A program made the position numbers and the translations under genes. The notes below the pieces were generated by a model. That model was not told the origin of the DNA and did no database searches. It was given only the letters and a program-made list of their open reading frames with translations. Below are positions 36,084 to 45,377 of a DNA stretch of 64,000 nt, one piece after another. The stretch's first letter is position 1, and each line of letters opens with the position of its first letter. Where the stretch lies: contig DILD01000028.1 of the NCBI GenBank assembly GCA_002424845.1, positions 1 through 64,000 of the forward strand, written 5' to 3'. This DNA is from Thiobacillus denitrificans (GTDB taxonomy: Bacteria > Pseudomonadota > Gammaproteobacteria > Burkholderiales > Thiobacillaceae).

Positions 36084-37666
36084 TTAGAGATGTTTTTCGA
36101 TCGGTAGCGCCTGCAGGATACGCAGCAGGCTGCGCTGGATGAAGGTGGTTTCGGGTTCGTGTCGGATATGCGCTCGATCCCTTGATGGATGTCATGCCAC
36201 TGCAAGCGGCTGTTCACTGGGGCTTCACCGGGCCTGATAACGAGCTGAGGCCGATAGCTGCGCTCGGGACGCATCGCATCCTCAGCCATTGCTGTCACTT
36301 GGCGCGCAAGTTCTGGTGAATGAATGACCAGCCCCATTTCGGTATTGAGCAGGGTTGAGCGCGGGTCGAAATTGAAGCTGCCGATGAACACGCGGATATC
36401 GTCCAGAACAAAGGTCTTTGCGTGCAGGCTGGCCTGAGACGAGCCGCTGCCAAGGTCGCGCAGGCGCCCACCGATGGGTTCGGCAACTGGTTTGAGCTCA
36501 TACAGGCTGATGCCGGATTCCAGTAGCGGAATCCGGTAATTCGCGTAACCAGCGTGCACCACGGGCACATCACTTGCCGCATAGGAGTTGGTCAGAATAT
36601 CGATTTGCACGCCTTGATGGCGCCAATAGCGAAAATAAGCCATGCCGAATGCGCCGGGGACAAAATAGGGGGACACGATGAGCAACCGTTGTCTGGGGTC
36701 TACCCACAGTCCGGCCAGTTGACCCAGTAGTAGCCTGGATGGGGATTTGTCCGGATTGCGCACCTTTTCCGGAGGGTCAGCAATGAGGTCGGCGTGCGCG
36801 ATATGCCAGGGAATCTGTCCTGACAGCAGTTTTGGGATCGGGTCTGCCATCTCCAATGCCCGGCCGTATTCGCTGTCGAGTTGCTGTTTGCGGTGTTGTA
36901 CGAGGAAGGCGGTTGCGCGGCTTAGGCGCGCGGCGCTGGCCGTGACCGGGAGCGCAGAGGCGGGTACTGCGGATTCGTTGTTCCAGTATTGGTCGAACGA
37001 ACTCGAAAAATCGCCAACGATCGCGCCGGCTGCGATAACGTCGAGATCGAGGAAAGTGAGATCGTGGTGGGCGTCGAAATATTCGTCTCCGATGTTGCGG
37101 CCACCGGTGATTCCGACCTGATTGTCTGCGATGAAGGCCTTGTTGTGCATCCGGCGGTTGAGGCGAACCTTGTCACGCAGTGCTTGCCATCCCTTGACCA
37201 GCAGATTGGTACTGCGGGTGTGGAAGGGGTTAAACAAGCGTACTTCAATATTGGGGTGGGCATTTAACGTGACCAGGCGTAATTCTTTATTGGCGGTGTC
37301 GATATCGTCGATCAACAGGCGCACGCGAACGCCGCGTTCAGCAGCCGTAAGCAGCGCTTCAGCAACCAGCTTGCCTGTGGTGTCGTTGTGAAACAGGTAA
37401 TACTGCACGTCTAGCGTGCGGGTGGCTCGCTGAGCCAGTGACAATCTGGCAGCGAGGGCGGCATGACCGCCGTGGAGCAGGTGAAAGCCGGATTTGCCTG
37501 ATGGGATGCCCGTCGCGCGTTGCGCTTTGAGCGGCGTTTCGGCCTGGTTTGAGAGAGCGTATGAGCGGGGGCGTTCGGTATCGAGCCTGAGCGTGGATGC
37601 GCAGCCTGAAATTGCCAGAAGCCCTGTTAAAGCAAGGGCCGCGGCCAGGTTAGACGATATTCCCAT
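36084..37666 (-). CDS. Phospholipase D family lipoprotein (cardiolipin synthase ClsC/YmdC-like), frameshifted near its end
   Basis: A phospholipase D-superfamily protein with two HKD motifs, HNKAFIADN (His174) and HAKTFVLDD (His415), so both catalytic halves are present. The N-terminus is a lipoprotein signal with the lipobox ISGC (Cys22). The frame is intact to about residue 498 (36173-36175). It then runs 35870-ward into non-homologous residues. One frame over, the sequence reads HEPETTFIQRSLLRILQALP and ends PIEKHL at a TAA at 36084-36086, which is the normal family ending. A single missing G in GAG(G)CG would explain it. The span given is the restored gene of about 527 codons. It overlaps ampD by 17 nt. 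Confidence 0.85.
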
Positions 37667-38210
37667 CGAGACGTCGCCAGGCGAAATGAGGCCCGGGATC
37701 CGTTTTCCGGCCTGGCGCGATATCGCTGTGGCCGACCACGGCCTGGATCGGGTAGGCCTGTTTCAACAGGTTGATCAGCGTGTTCAGGGTTGTGTATTGT
37801 GAGTCGTTGAAAGGCAGGTCGTCGGCTCCCTCAAGTTCGATGCCAATGGAAAAATCATTGCAGCGATCGCGTTCCTGCCAACTCGATATACCTGCGTGCC
37901 ATGCGCGCAACGTGCATGGCACGAACTGGATCAGGGTACCGTCGCGACGAATGAAGAAATGTGACGAAACCTTGAGGCCGCGAATACGCTGGTAATACGG
38001 GTGTGCATCCCAATCGAGCCGGTTGGTGAACAGGTCGATCACCGCATCACCCTCGAATACGCCTGGCGGCAGCGAAATGTTGTGGATGACGATGAGTTCG
38101 GGCGGCATGTCTTCCGGACGGGCATCGCAATTGGGCGATGGCACCTGCTGGGCGGCGGACAGCCAGCCAGGGGCATCGAAGACGTCGGGGCGGGGCGCTG
38201 AAATCGACAT
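37650..38210 (-). CDS. ampD: 1,6-anhydro-N-acetylmuramyl-L-alanine amidase AmpD
   Basis: A 186-residue amidase of peptidoglycan recycling. The zinc ligands are His43 (VIHNISLPPG), His161 (GHSDIAPGRKTDPG) and Asp171. The catalytic Glu125 (GIELEG) and Lys169 are also present, so the site is complete. It has no signal peptide, as expected for the cytoplasmic AmpD that strips peptide from anhydro-muropeptides. It complements nagZ at 18.5-19.5 kb. The 91 nt to hpt should hold the promoters of both divergent units. Confidence 0.94.
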   Translation of the reverse strand: MSISAPRPDVFDAPGWLSAAQQVPSPNCDARPEDMPPELIVIHNISLPPGVFEGDAVIDLFTNRLDWDAHPYYQRIRGLKVSSHFFIRRDGTLIQFVPCTLRAWHAGISSWQERDRCNDFSIGIELEGADDLPFNDSQYTTLNTLINLLKQAYPIQAVVGHSDIAPGRKTDPGPHFAWRRLDGNIV

Positions 38211-38301
38211 GAGGCAAGCTTACTCGACCTGCCTGAACTCTGGAAACATTGACCTTCAGGCCTTAGACTGCCGGCTTTTATTGATTTCACCGCTTTTCAT
38301 C

Positions 38302-38859
38302 ATGACGCCACTGGATGCGCAACAACTGCTGGACAATGCTGAGTGTGTTGCTTCTGCAGATACGGTGCAGGCGGCGATCAGCCGACTGGCGGGGGAAATT
38401 ACCGATGCGCTGGCACAGGATTTCCCGTTGGTCCTTGCTGTAATGGGCGGCGCAGTCGTGTTTGCAGGGCAGCTTCTTACCCGGCTGAATTTTCCGCTGG
38501 AGTTCGATTATCTGCATGTGACGCGTTATCGTGGGGAGACACGCGGCGGTGAAATGGAGTGGCGTGTGCTTCCGGGACAAAATGTCGTGGGCCGTAACGT
38601 GCTGGTTCTGGACGACATTCTGGACCAGGGGGAGACGCTTGCAGCGATCCGCGACAAGCTTATGAACATGGGCGCAGCACGGGTATGGTCGGCGGTGCTG
38701 ACCGACAAGGCGAATGGCCATGCCAAACCCATCCATGCCGATTTTTCCGGTCTCAGCGTGCCAGACCGTTTCGTTTTTGGCTGCGGGATGGATGCATATG
38801 GGCTGTGGCGAAATTTGCCGGCAATTTATGCGCTGAAACCGGAAGTCACATCAAAATAG
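38302..38859 (+). CDS. hpt: Hypoxanthine-guanine phosphoribosyltransferase
   Basis: A 185-residue type I phosphoribosyltransferase. The PRPP-binding motif is VLVLDDILDQGETL. The metal-binding loop and hood are seen in LAVMGGAVVFAGQLL and LPGQNVVGRNVLV. It converts hypoxanthine or guanine with PRPP to IMP or GMP. The ATG at 38302 is preferred because the longer frame (from 38023) lies antisense to ampD. It is 7 nt upstream of the S-methylthioinosine phosphorylase gene, which releases hypoxanthine. Confidence 0.92.
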   Translation: MTPLDAQQLLDNAECVASADTVQAAISRLAGEITDALAQDFPLVLAVMGGAVVFAGQLLTRLNFPLEFDYLHVTRYRGETRGGEMEWRVLPGQNVVGRNVLVLDDILDQGETLAAIRDKLMNMGAARVWSAVLTDKANGHAKPIHADFSGLSVPDRFVFGCGMDAYGLWRNLPAIYALKPEVTSK

Positions 38860-38866
38860 GGAACAT

Positions 38867-39634
38867 ATGAGTATGCTGGGAATTATTGGAGGTACCGGGC
38901 TGACTCAGCTCGCCAATCTGGAAATTACTCATCGTCAGGTCGCGCGCACCCCTTATGGCGAACCTTCCGGCGCACTGGTTTTTGGACGTCTTTGTGGGCA
39001 AGAAGTCATTTTTCTCGCTCGTCATGGCAATGGCCACAACATTCCGCCGCATGAGGTGAACTACCGTGCCAACCTGTGGGCCCTGAAAGATCAGGGCGTT
39101 GACCGTGTCGTGTCGGTGGCCACTGTCGGAGGCATTCATCCTGGCTTGATTCCGGGCACCCTGGTCATCCCCGATCAAATCATCGACTACACACATAGCC
39201 GGGCCACCACTTTCTTTTCCAGTGGTGACAAACCCGTGACGCACCTGGATTTCACTTTTCCCTATTGCGCAGCCATGCGTGCCGCCCTGCTGCATGCGGC
39301 AGGGCGGGCCGGTATCAGTCTGCGCGACGGCGGGGTTTACGGAGCGGTTCAGGGTCCTCGCCTGGAGACGGCCGCAGAAATCAATCGTATGGAGCGCGAT
39401 GGCGCCGACATGGTGGGCATGACCAGCATGCCGGAAGCTTATCTGGCACGCGAAATTGAAATTTGTTACGCGGCGGTGGGCGCGGTGGTGAACTACGCGG
39501 CCGGACGCGGCCTGTCGGCCGATGGGATCCAGATGGAAGAAATTCAGCTGGTTCTGGGTGAGACCATGTTGCAGGTTCGGCATTTGCTCGAGCAATTGGT
39601 AACAGGCGATGCCGCCGAACATCGCGGCACCTGA
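38867..39634 (+). CDS. S-methyl-5'-thioinosine phosphorylase
   Basis: A 255-residue purine nucleoside phosphorylase of the MTAP subfamily. It begins LGIIGGTGLTQL with the phosphate loop and has PYGEPSGAL, ARHGNGHNIPPHEVNYRANL and VGMTSMPEA. The base-binding region reads NYAAGRG rather than the adenine-type Asp motif (TDYDCW) of adenosine-specific MTAP, which suggests 6-oxopurine specificity. P. aeruginosa MTIP (PA3004) has the same signature. The products are hypoxanthine and 5-methylthioribose-1-phosphate. It forms an operon with hpt. Confidence 0.85.
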   Translation: MSMLGIIGGTGLTQLANLEITHRQVARTPYGEPSGALVFGRLCGQEVIFLARHGNGHNIPPHEVNYRANLWALKDQGVDRVVSVATVGGIHPGLIPGTLVIPDQIIDYTHSRATTFFSSGDKPVTHLDFTFPYCAAMRAALLHAAGRAGISLRDGGVYGAVQGPRLETAAEINRMERDGADMVGMTSMPEAYLAREIEICYAAVGAVVNYAAGRGLSADGIQMEEIQLVLGETMLQVRHLLEQLVTGDAAEHRGT

Positions 39635-39643
39635 ACTCCCGCA

Positions 39644-40366
39644 GTGAAACTTTACCGTGCATTGCAATCGCAGGGGTTTGGCTCACGCAAGGGGTGCATG
39701 GCGCGCGTGCGTGCTGGTGAGGTTGTGGTCAATGGAGTGCTCTGTGACAACCCGGAAGAAGACGTCGATCCATCCGACCTGGAATTGACTCTCGATGGCG
39801 TGGCATGGGTTTATCGCGAGAAAGCCTATGTGTTGATGCACAAACCAGCAGGTTACGAATGCTCACATCATCCCAGCCACCATCCCAGCGTGTTTTCCCT
39901 GCTGCCGCCGCCGCTGTTGCAGCGCGACGTGCAGTGCGTGGGGCGGCTCGATCAGGACACCACCGGCTTGCTGCTGTTTTCCGACGATGGCCAGTTCATC
40001 CATCGCATGATTTCGCCGAAAAAAGGCGTGGCCAAAGTGTATCGGGCGGTTTGCGCCGATCCGATGACGGACGCCATGCTGGACGCGCTGCGTGGTGGTG
40101 TTCAGCTGAACGACGAGCCTGCGCCGGTTGCCGCGCTGGCCTGTGAACAACTGGATGATCACACTTTGCGTTTGACCCTGGCTGAGGGCAAGTATCACCA
40201 GGTCAAGCGCATGATTGGTGCAACAGGAAATCGAGTAGAGCGCCTCCACCGCGAAATGATAGGCGGTTTTTCCTTGCCTGAAGACCTGATGCCGGGGAAC
40301 TGGCGCTGGCTGGGGCCTGATGACCTGATGTATCTGGAGCAGGCATGGCCATCCGCGATGTCCTGA
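39644..40366 (+). CDS. rsuA: 16S rRNA pseudouridine synthase, RsuA family
   Basis: A 240-residue RsuA-type synthase. An S4-like N-terminal domain ([21 protein letters not shown]) precedes the catalytic domain with Asp103 in [12 protein letters not shown] and [13 protein letters not shown]. RsuA isomerises U516 of 16S rRNA. The start is the GTG at 39644, 9 nt after the phosphorylase gene. It overlaps def by 22 nt. Confidence 0.88.
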   Translation: MKLYRALQSQGFGSRKGCMARVRAGEVVVNGVLCDNPEEDVDPSDLELTLDGVAWVYREKAYVLMHKPAGYECSHHPSHHPSVFSLLPPPLLQRDVQCVGRLDQDTTGLLLFSDDGQFIHRMISPKKGVAKVYRAVCADPMTDAMLDALRGGVQLNDEPAPVAALACEQLDDHTLRLTLAEGKYHQVKRMIGATGNRVERLHREMIGGFSLPEDLMPGNWRWLGPDDLMYLEQAWPSAMS

Positions 40367-40878
40367 GAATGGGTGATCCGCGCTTGTTGGAGCCGGCGCG
40401 CCCGGTGGCGGATTTTGCTTCTCCCGAGTTGACGCAACTGATTGTCGATATGCATGACACCATGCGCGCCCTGAACGGGGCGGGGCTGGCTGCACCGCAA
40501 ATCGGTGTCGGCCTGCAGGTGGTGATATTCGAGGTCAACGCCAATCCGCGTTATCCGGATGCTGAGAGCGTTCCGTTCACCGTGCTCATTAACCCGGTGC
40601 TGACTTCACTGTCCGATACCCTGGAAGAGGGCTGGGAGGGGTGTTTATCTGTACCTGGCATGCGAGGACTGGTGCCGCGCCATACAAACTTGCGCTATCA
40701 GGGTCTGGATGCGGCGGGCCGTGAAATTGATCGTAGCGTGAGTGGTTTCCATGCGCGAGTCGTGCAGCACGAAGTCGATCACCTGCGCGGTGTCCTGTAT
40801 CCCATGCGGATTCGAGACCTGCGTTATTTCGGTTTTACCGAAACGCTATTCCCGGGACAAAACCTGCAGGACGATTGA
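40345..40878 (+). CDS. def: Peptide deformylase
   Basis: A 177-residue deformylase that removes formyl groups from nascent proteins. Motif 1 is [11 protein letters not shown], motif 2 EGCLSVPG contains the metal ligand Cys100, and motif 3 QHEVDHLRG has HEVDH at 142-146. All metal ligands and the catalytic Glu are present. Co-translation with rsuA is likely because they overlap by 22 nt. It converges on glnD with only 15 nt between the stops. No clear terminator is visible there. Confidence 0.95.
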   Translation: MAIRDVLRMGDPRLLEPARPVADFASPELTQLIVDMHDTMRALNGAGLAAPQIGVGLQVVIFEVNANPRYPDAESVPFTVLINPVLTSLSDTLEEGWEGCLSVPGMRGLVPRHTNLRYQGLDAAGREIDRSVSGFHARVVQHEVDHLRGVLYPMRIRDLRYFGFTETLFPGQNLQDD

Positions 40879-40893
40879 TGTCAACGCGTGTGG

Positions 40894-43446
40894 CTAGCTC
40901 AGCGCTTCGCGTATTTCGTCTTCCAATGCCTGTATGCCTTCGGGCGTTTGCATGGCATTCCCTTCAATCATAAAAGTGTCTTCGACCCGTTCTCCCAGGG
41001 TGTCGATTTTGGCCGCATAAACATACCTGTCATGCCGCATCAGGATTTCGGCTATCGCAAACAGCAGGCCGGCACGGTCAGCGCAGGTAATTGACAGAAC
41101 GTGGCCGTGGCCTTGTGTATCAGGCTCCAGTCGGACTGTCGTAGGGTAGGGATGATGGCGCTGGTGGCGCGACAGGCGGCCGCGCGGCGCGTCCTGCATC
41201 GGGCGGGCCGGGTCGAGGTCACGTGCCAGCTCATGTTCCACGAAGCTCAGAAAATCGCGGTAATGAATGCCGCGATGGGCCAAGTCCATGACCTGATAGC
41301 TGTCGAGTGCGTACCCGTGCCGGGTGGTATGGATCTTGGCTTCGAGAATGGTGTACTGGATGCGGGCGAAGAATCCGCAGATACGGGCGAAGATGTCGGG
41401 CCGGTCAGGCGTGTAGACCAGAACCTGGATGCCATCGCCGGCCGGTGACAGGCGCGCACGCACAATCGCGTCCTGGCTGTTTGTGCGATGCCAGAGCATG
41501 CGCGCCTGCCAGGCCATGTCACGGGCATCGAAACGAATGAAGTAGCGGGTGTCAAGGTGCTGCCATAGCGCATCGGCCGCATCGGCAGGCAGGCCGTAAA
41601 GGGCAAGGTTGACACGCGCTTCGCTTTGTTTCGCGGCAATGTCGGCCAGCAAGTTGTCACCGCTCGTCAGCCGGGCATGGGTTGCATGGTAAAGGTCTTC
41701 CAGCAGCTTGCCTTTCCAGGCGTTCCAGACCTTGGGGCTGGTGCCCCGGATGTCGGCTACGGTCAGCAGGTACAGTGCCGCGAGGCGACGCGGGTCACCG
41801 GCTCGGGCAGCAAAGGAGGCGACCACATCAGGGTCGCTGATGTCTTCCTTTTGCGCCGTGCGGGACATCGCCAGGTGCATTCCGACCAGCCAGGCGACCA
41901 GGGCACTGTCCGTCTTGTCGAGTCCGTGTTGGTGGCAGAAGCGTTTCGCGTCCGCCATGCCCAGTTCGGAATGGTCTCCGCCGCGCCCCTTGGCGATATC
42001 GTGAAACAGTGCAGCCAGATAGAGTAATTCGGGCTTGTCGAATGCGGCGATCAGGCGGCTGGCGAGCGGGAATTCGTGGGCGAAGGCTGGCACGGTGAAG
42101 CGCCGCATGTTGCGCAGCACAGTGAGGATGTGCTCGTCCACCGTGTAGACATGGAACAGGTCGTGCTGCATTTGTCCGATGATTCGACCGAAAGCCGGAA
42201 TGTACCGCCCGATCAGGCCGTAGCGGTGCATGGCGCGCATCGCCCGGGTTATGCCGGCCGGTTGGCGGAGCAGGGTCATGAACAGCGAGCGGTGTTCGGG
42301 TTTGGCCCGGAATGTTGCGTCGATGCGTGTGCAGCCGCGCCATAGCGCTCTCAACGTGGCCGGTTCGAATCCGGCAAGCTCCGGATGCTGGGCGTAGACA
42401 ATAAAAGCACGCAACAGGGCATCAGGTTTGTGCTCGAACAGTTCGGGTTCCCGGGCCTCAAGCAGGCTGGCGCGTACCTGAAAATCCGCATCGATCGGTT
42501 GGGGGGGCGCGTTGACGGGAAACAGGCGTACCCGTAACGACTGGATCAGGATATCGTTGGCGCGCTGAATCAGTTTGGCTGCACGGTAATAACCCTGCAT
42601 GAGACGCTCGCCCGGGCGCTTGTGCGCAGTCGCTGTCAGTCCCAGGCGCTCGGCGAGTTCGGTCTGGTAGTCGAAGGCGAGGCGATCTTCGCGTCGTCGG
42701 GCCAGCAAATGCAACTGAATCCGGAGTGTGGCCAGCGAGCGTTCCGCGCGTGCAATACGGCGCGCTTCGGCCATGGTCAGCAGGCCGAAGCGGGCAAGGC
42801 CTCTCCAGCCGTCCGTGATGCCGCAAGCCTGAGCCAGCCAGTGGATGGTATGCAGATCGCGCAGGCCGCCGGGACTGTCTTTCAGGTTGGGTTCCAGCTT
42901 GTAGGCACTATCGTCGAAACGCGCATGACGCGCTTGCTGCTCGGCAAGCTTGCCGTCGAAAAAATGCTGGGCATCGAAGCGTGCGTGAAAACCCTGTCTG
43001 AACTCGTCGAATAATTTTCCGGCGCCCCACACGAAGCGCGCTTCCAGCAGGTTGGTTTCCACCGTAATGTCGGCGTTGGCCTCGGTAATGCAGGCTTCAA
43101 TGGTGCGCACGCTGTGACCGATTTCCAGGCCGATATCCCAGCAGGCTTGCACCCATTTTTCCAGTATGGCCTGCTGTTCGGGGGTGGGATCGTGCGGCAG
43201 TAGCAGCAATACATCAACATCCGAGCCGGGGAACAGTTCGCCGCGCCCGTATCCGCCAGCGGCAGCAAGGCAAAAGGTGGCTGGCAAGTTGAGCCGGGTT
43301 GAAATCTCGCCCAGCAGGCCATCAACCAGCGCGGCGTGGCGCGTCAGGTAGCGGGCGGCAGAGGGTTTTGCAAGATAGGCGGCGGCCAGCGCCGCACGGT
43401 TTGATTTAAGCCGCTCGCGAAGATCGGCGAACGGCGGGTTGCTCAC
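40894..43446 (-). CDS. glnD: Bifunctional [protein-PII] uridylyltransferase/uridylyl-removing enzyme
   Basis: An 850-residue GlnD that senses glutamine. The nucleotidyltransferase domain has GGYGRGELFPGSDVDVLLL. A GlnD helical linker follows, then an HD domain (HDIAKGRGGDHSELG) for UMP removal, and two C-terminal ACT domains (RPDIFARICGFFARI; DRAGLLFAIAEILMRH) that bind glutamine. It modifies PII to set nitrogen metabolism. Its start overlaps map by 4 nt. Confidence 0.96.
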   Translation of the reverse strand: MSNPPFADLRERLKSNRAALAAAYLAKPSAARYLTRHAALVDGLLGEISTRLNLPATFCLAAAGGYGRGELFPGSDVDVLLLLPHDPTPEQQAILEKWVQACWDIGLEIGHSVRTIEACITEANADITVETNLLEARFVWGAGKLFDEFRQGFHARFDAQHFFDGKLAEQQARHARFDDSAYKLEPNLKDSPGGLRDLHTIHWLAQACGITDGWRGLARFGLLTMAEARRIARAERSLATLRIQLHLLARRREDRLAFDYQTELAERLGLTATAHKRPGERLMQGYYRAAKLIQRANDILIQSLRVRLFPVNAPPQPIDADFQVRASLLEAREPELFEHKPDALLRAFIVYAQHPELAGFEPATLRALWRGCTRIDATFRAKPEHRSLFMTLLRQPAGITRAMRAMHRYGLIGRYIPAFGRIIGQMQHDLFHVYTVDEHILTVLRNMRRFTVPAFAHEFPLASRLIAAFDKPELLYLAALFHDIAKGRGGDHSELGMADAKRFCHQHGLDKTDSALVAWLVGMHLAMSRTAQKEDISDPDVVASFAARAGDPRRLAALYLLTVADIRGTSPKVWNAWKGKLLEDLYHATHARLTSGDNLLADIAAKQSEARVNLALYGLPADAADALWQHLDTRYFIRFDARDMAWQARMLWHRTNSQDAIVRARLSPAGDGIQVLVYTPDRPDIFARICGFFARIQYTILEAKIHTTRHGYALDSYQVMDLAHRGIHYRDFLSFVEHELARDLDPARPMQDAPRGRLSRHQRHHPYPTTVRLEPDTQGHGHVLSITCADRAGLLFAIAEILMRHDRYVYAAKIDTLGERVEDTFMIEGNAMQTPEGIQALEDEIREALS

Positions 43447-44252
43447 GCGGCGTGGCGGATGCGATCGGGGACGGCCGGCGTGCCGGTCGAAACCGTGAGC
43501 ACTTCGTAGCCGTTTTCAGTAACCAGCACCGTGTGTTCCCACTGTGCGGACAGGCTACGGTCCTTGGTGACGATGGTCCAACCGTCCGCCATCTGGCGGA
43601 TGTCACGGCGGCCGGCGTTGATCATCGGCTCAATGGTGAACGTCATGCCCGGCTCCAGCACCAGACCGGTGCCCGCCTTGCCGTAATGCAAAACCTGTGG
43701 GTCTTCGTGAAAATTGAGGCCAATACCATGCCCGCAAAATTCACGCACCACGCTGTAGCCGTGGTTTTCGGCAAAACGCTGAATGGCGTGGCCAATGTCG
43801 CCCAGGCGGGCGCCCGGTTTGACATGGTCGATGCCGACCCACATTGCTTCGTAGGTCACCTGCATCAGGCGCTTGGCCTGGATCGAAGCCTCGCCTACCG
43901 AGAACATGCGGCTCGTGTCGCCGTGCCAGCCGTCCTTGATGACCGTGATGTCGAGGTTCACGATGTCGCCATTTTTCAGGACTTTGTCGCCAGGCACCCC
44001 GTGACAAACCTGGTTGTTGACCGAGGTGCAGATCGATTTGGGGTACGGCGTGTGACCGCCCGGCGCGTAGTTCAACGGAGCTGGAATGGTGGCTTGCACG
44101 TTCACCATGTAGTCGTGGCACAGACGATCGAGCTCGCCGGTGGTCACCCCGGGCTTGACGAAGGGAGTGATGTAGTCGAGCACTTCCGATGCAAGGCGTC
44201 CTGCAACGCGCATGCCCTCGATATCGGCGCCGGTTTTGATGGTGACAGTCAT
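43443..44252 (-). CDS. map: Type I methionine aminopeptidase
   Basis: A 269-residue MetAP. The metal ligands are in DITVIKDGWHGDTSRMF (two Asp), GHGIGLNFHE (His), FTIEPM (Glu) and QWEHTVLV (Glu). It cleaves initiator Met after deformylation. I chose the ATG at 44252 (MTVTIKTGADIEGMR); the frame start at 44282 adds residues without homology. A TAGAAT -10 box lies about 30 nt upstream on the minus strand (44281-44286). The order rpsB-(divergent)-map is typical. Confidence 0.95.
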   Translation of the reverse strand: MTVTIKTGADIEGMRVAGRLASEVLDYITPFVKPGVTTGELDRLCHDYMVNVQATIPAPLNYAPGGHTPYPKSICTSVNNQVCHGVPGDKVLKNGDIVNLDITVIKDGWHGDTSRMFSVGEASIQAKRLMQVTYEAMWVGIDHVKPGARLGDIGHAIQRFAENHGYSVVREFCGHGIGLNFHEDPQVLHYGKAGTGLVLEPGMTFTIEPMINAGRRDIRQMADGWTIVTKDRSLSAQWEHTVLVTENGYEVLTVSTGTPAVPDRIRHAA

Positions 44253-44374
44253 GTAAAGCTGAGTTTGGGCATAAAGCGGCATTCTAGCGCGCCCGCCCGA
44301 TGCCGCTAAACCCTTGTTGAAATGTGGCTAAACGGGCGGCATCTGCTGCGCCAGCCTGCGGCGGTGGCGTCGCC

Positions 44375-44403
44375 TTGAAATTAATGTCTTAAGGAATTAG
44401 AAT
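44375..44403 (+). promoter_or_regulatory. Sigma70 promoter of the rpsB-tsf operon
   Basis: TTGAAA (44375-44380) and TAGAAT (44398-44403) are separated by exactly 17 nt. It lies about 120 nt upstream of the rpsB start codon, so the mRNA has a long leader. Confidence 0.85.
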
Positions 44404-44409
44404 TGCGGG

Positions 44410-44525
44410 CTGTCCGAAATGGTTCGGGCAAATTCGCACACCTGTCATTAAAGGGTGGCAGCGCGTTAAAAACATGTGGCGCGCTGCTGCTGACGGGTGG
44501 AGGCTTAACCCTTTAGGAGATTTAC
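44410..44525 (+). ncRNA. Structured 5' leader of rpsB (possible S2 autoregulatory element)
   Basis: Three nested or neighbouring hairpins can be drawn. GTCCGAA/TTCGGGC is near 44412-44428. A 9-bp stem CACCTGTCA/TGACGGGTG (44439-44447 with 44491-44499; one G-U pair) encloses an 8-bp stem GCAGCGCG/CGCGCTGC (44458-44465 with 44480-44487). AGGAG follows before the ATG. In E. coli, S2 represses its own operon at the rpsB leader, so a similar role is inferred here. Confidence 0.5.
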
Positions 44526-45272
44526 ATGTCTATTACCATGCGTCAAATGCTGGAGGCCGGTGTCCATTTCGGTCACCAGACCCGCTTCTGGAACCCCAAG
44601 ATGGCCCCGTTCATTTTCGGTCATCGCAACAAGATTCATATCGTCAACCTGGAAAAGTCGCTGCCCCTGTTCCAGGAGGCGCAGAAATTCGTTCGCCAGC
44701 TCGCTTCCAACAAGGGTAACGTGCTGTTCGTCGGCACCAAGCGTGCTGCACGCGAGATCGTGCGCGAGGAAGCCGAGCGCGCCGGCATGCCTTACGTCGA
44801 CAACCGCTGGCTGGGCGGCATGCTGACCAACTTCAAGACGGTCAAGCAGTCGATCAAGCGGCTCAACGATCTGGAGGTTCAGCTGGCCGAGGCGGGTCGT
44901 CTGTCGAAGAAGGAAACCCTGACCGTGCAGCGCGAAGTCGACAAGCTGAACCGCAGCTTGGGTGGCATTCGCGAAATGGGTGGCCTGCCTGATGCGCTGT
45001 TCATTATCGACGTCGGCTACCAGAAGGGCGCCGTGGTCGAGGCCAAGAAGCTGGGCATCCCGGTGATCGGCGTGGTCGACACCAACAACAGTCCGGAAGG
45101 CGTGGACTACATCATCCCCGGCAACGATGACTCGGCACGTGCGATTCGCCTGTATGCCCGCGGCATGGCCGATGCGGCACTGGAAGGCCGTGCCCAGGTC
45201 ATCAGCGAACTCGTCGGGGGCGAGGAGTTTGTTGAGGTCGAAGAGGAAGAGGCTGCGCCTGCTGCCGAGTAA
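44526..45272 (+). CDS. rpsB: 30S ribosomal protein S2
   Basis: A 248-residue S2, starting [26 protein letters not shown] with the family's GVHFGH signature. [19 protein letters not shown] and [18 protein letters not shown] are the conserved C-terminal half. The acidic Glu/Ala tail is typical. S2 joins late on the 30S head and neck and recruits S1. AGGAG lies 6 nt before the ATG. It leads the large rpsB-to-rnhB gene block. Confidence 0.97.
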   Translation: MSITMRQMLEAGVHFGHQTRFWNPKMAPFIFGHRNKIHIVNLEKSLPLFQEAQKFVRQLASNKGNVLFVGTKRAAREIVREEAERAGMPYVDNRWLGGMLTNFKTVKQSIKRLNDLEVQLAEAGRLSKKETLTVQREVDKLNRSLGGIREMGGLPDALFIIDVGYQKGAVVEAKKLGIPVIGVVDTNNSPEGVDYIIPGNDDSARAIRLYARGMADAALEGRAQVISELVGGEEFVEVEEEEAAPAAE

Positions 45273-45290
45273 GCGCGACGCAAGCAATAT

Positions 45291-45346
45291 CGCCGGGACC
45301 GGGTCCCGGCGAGCGGATTTCGAGGAGGGGCGTCTGCCCCTCTTTC
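45291..45346 (+). terminator. Two hairpins between rpsB and tsf (attenuator-like)
   Basis: The first stem is CGCCGGGA/TCCCGGCG at 45291-45298 and 45304-45311. The second is GAGGGGC/GCCCCTC at 45325-45331 and 45336-45342, followed by TTTCTG. The second is a weak intrinsic terminator and may set the rpsB:tsf ratio. E. coli has a comparable attenuating site in the same gap. Confidence 0.65.
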
Positions 45347-45377
45347 TGTATTGAAGAAACTGGATAGGAGTTACGAA

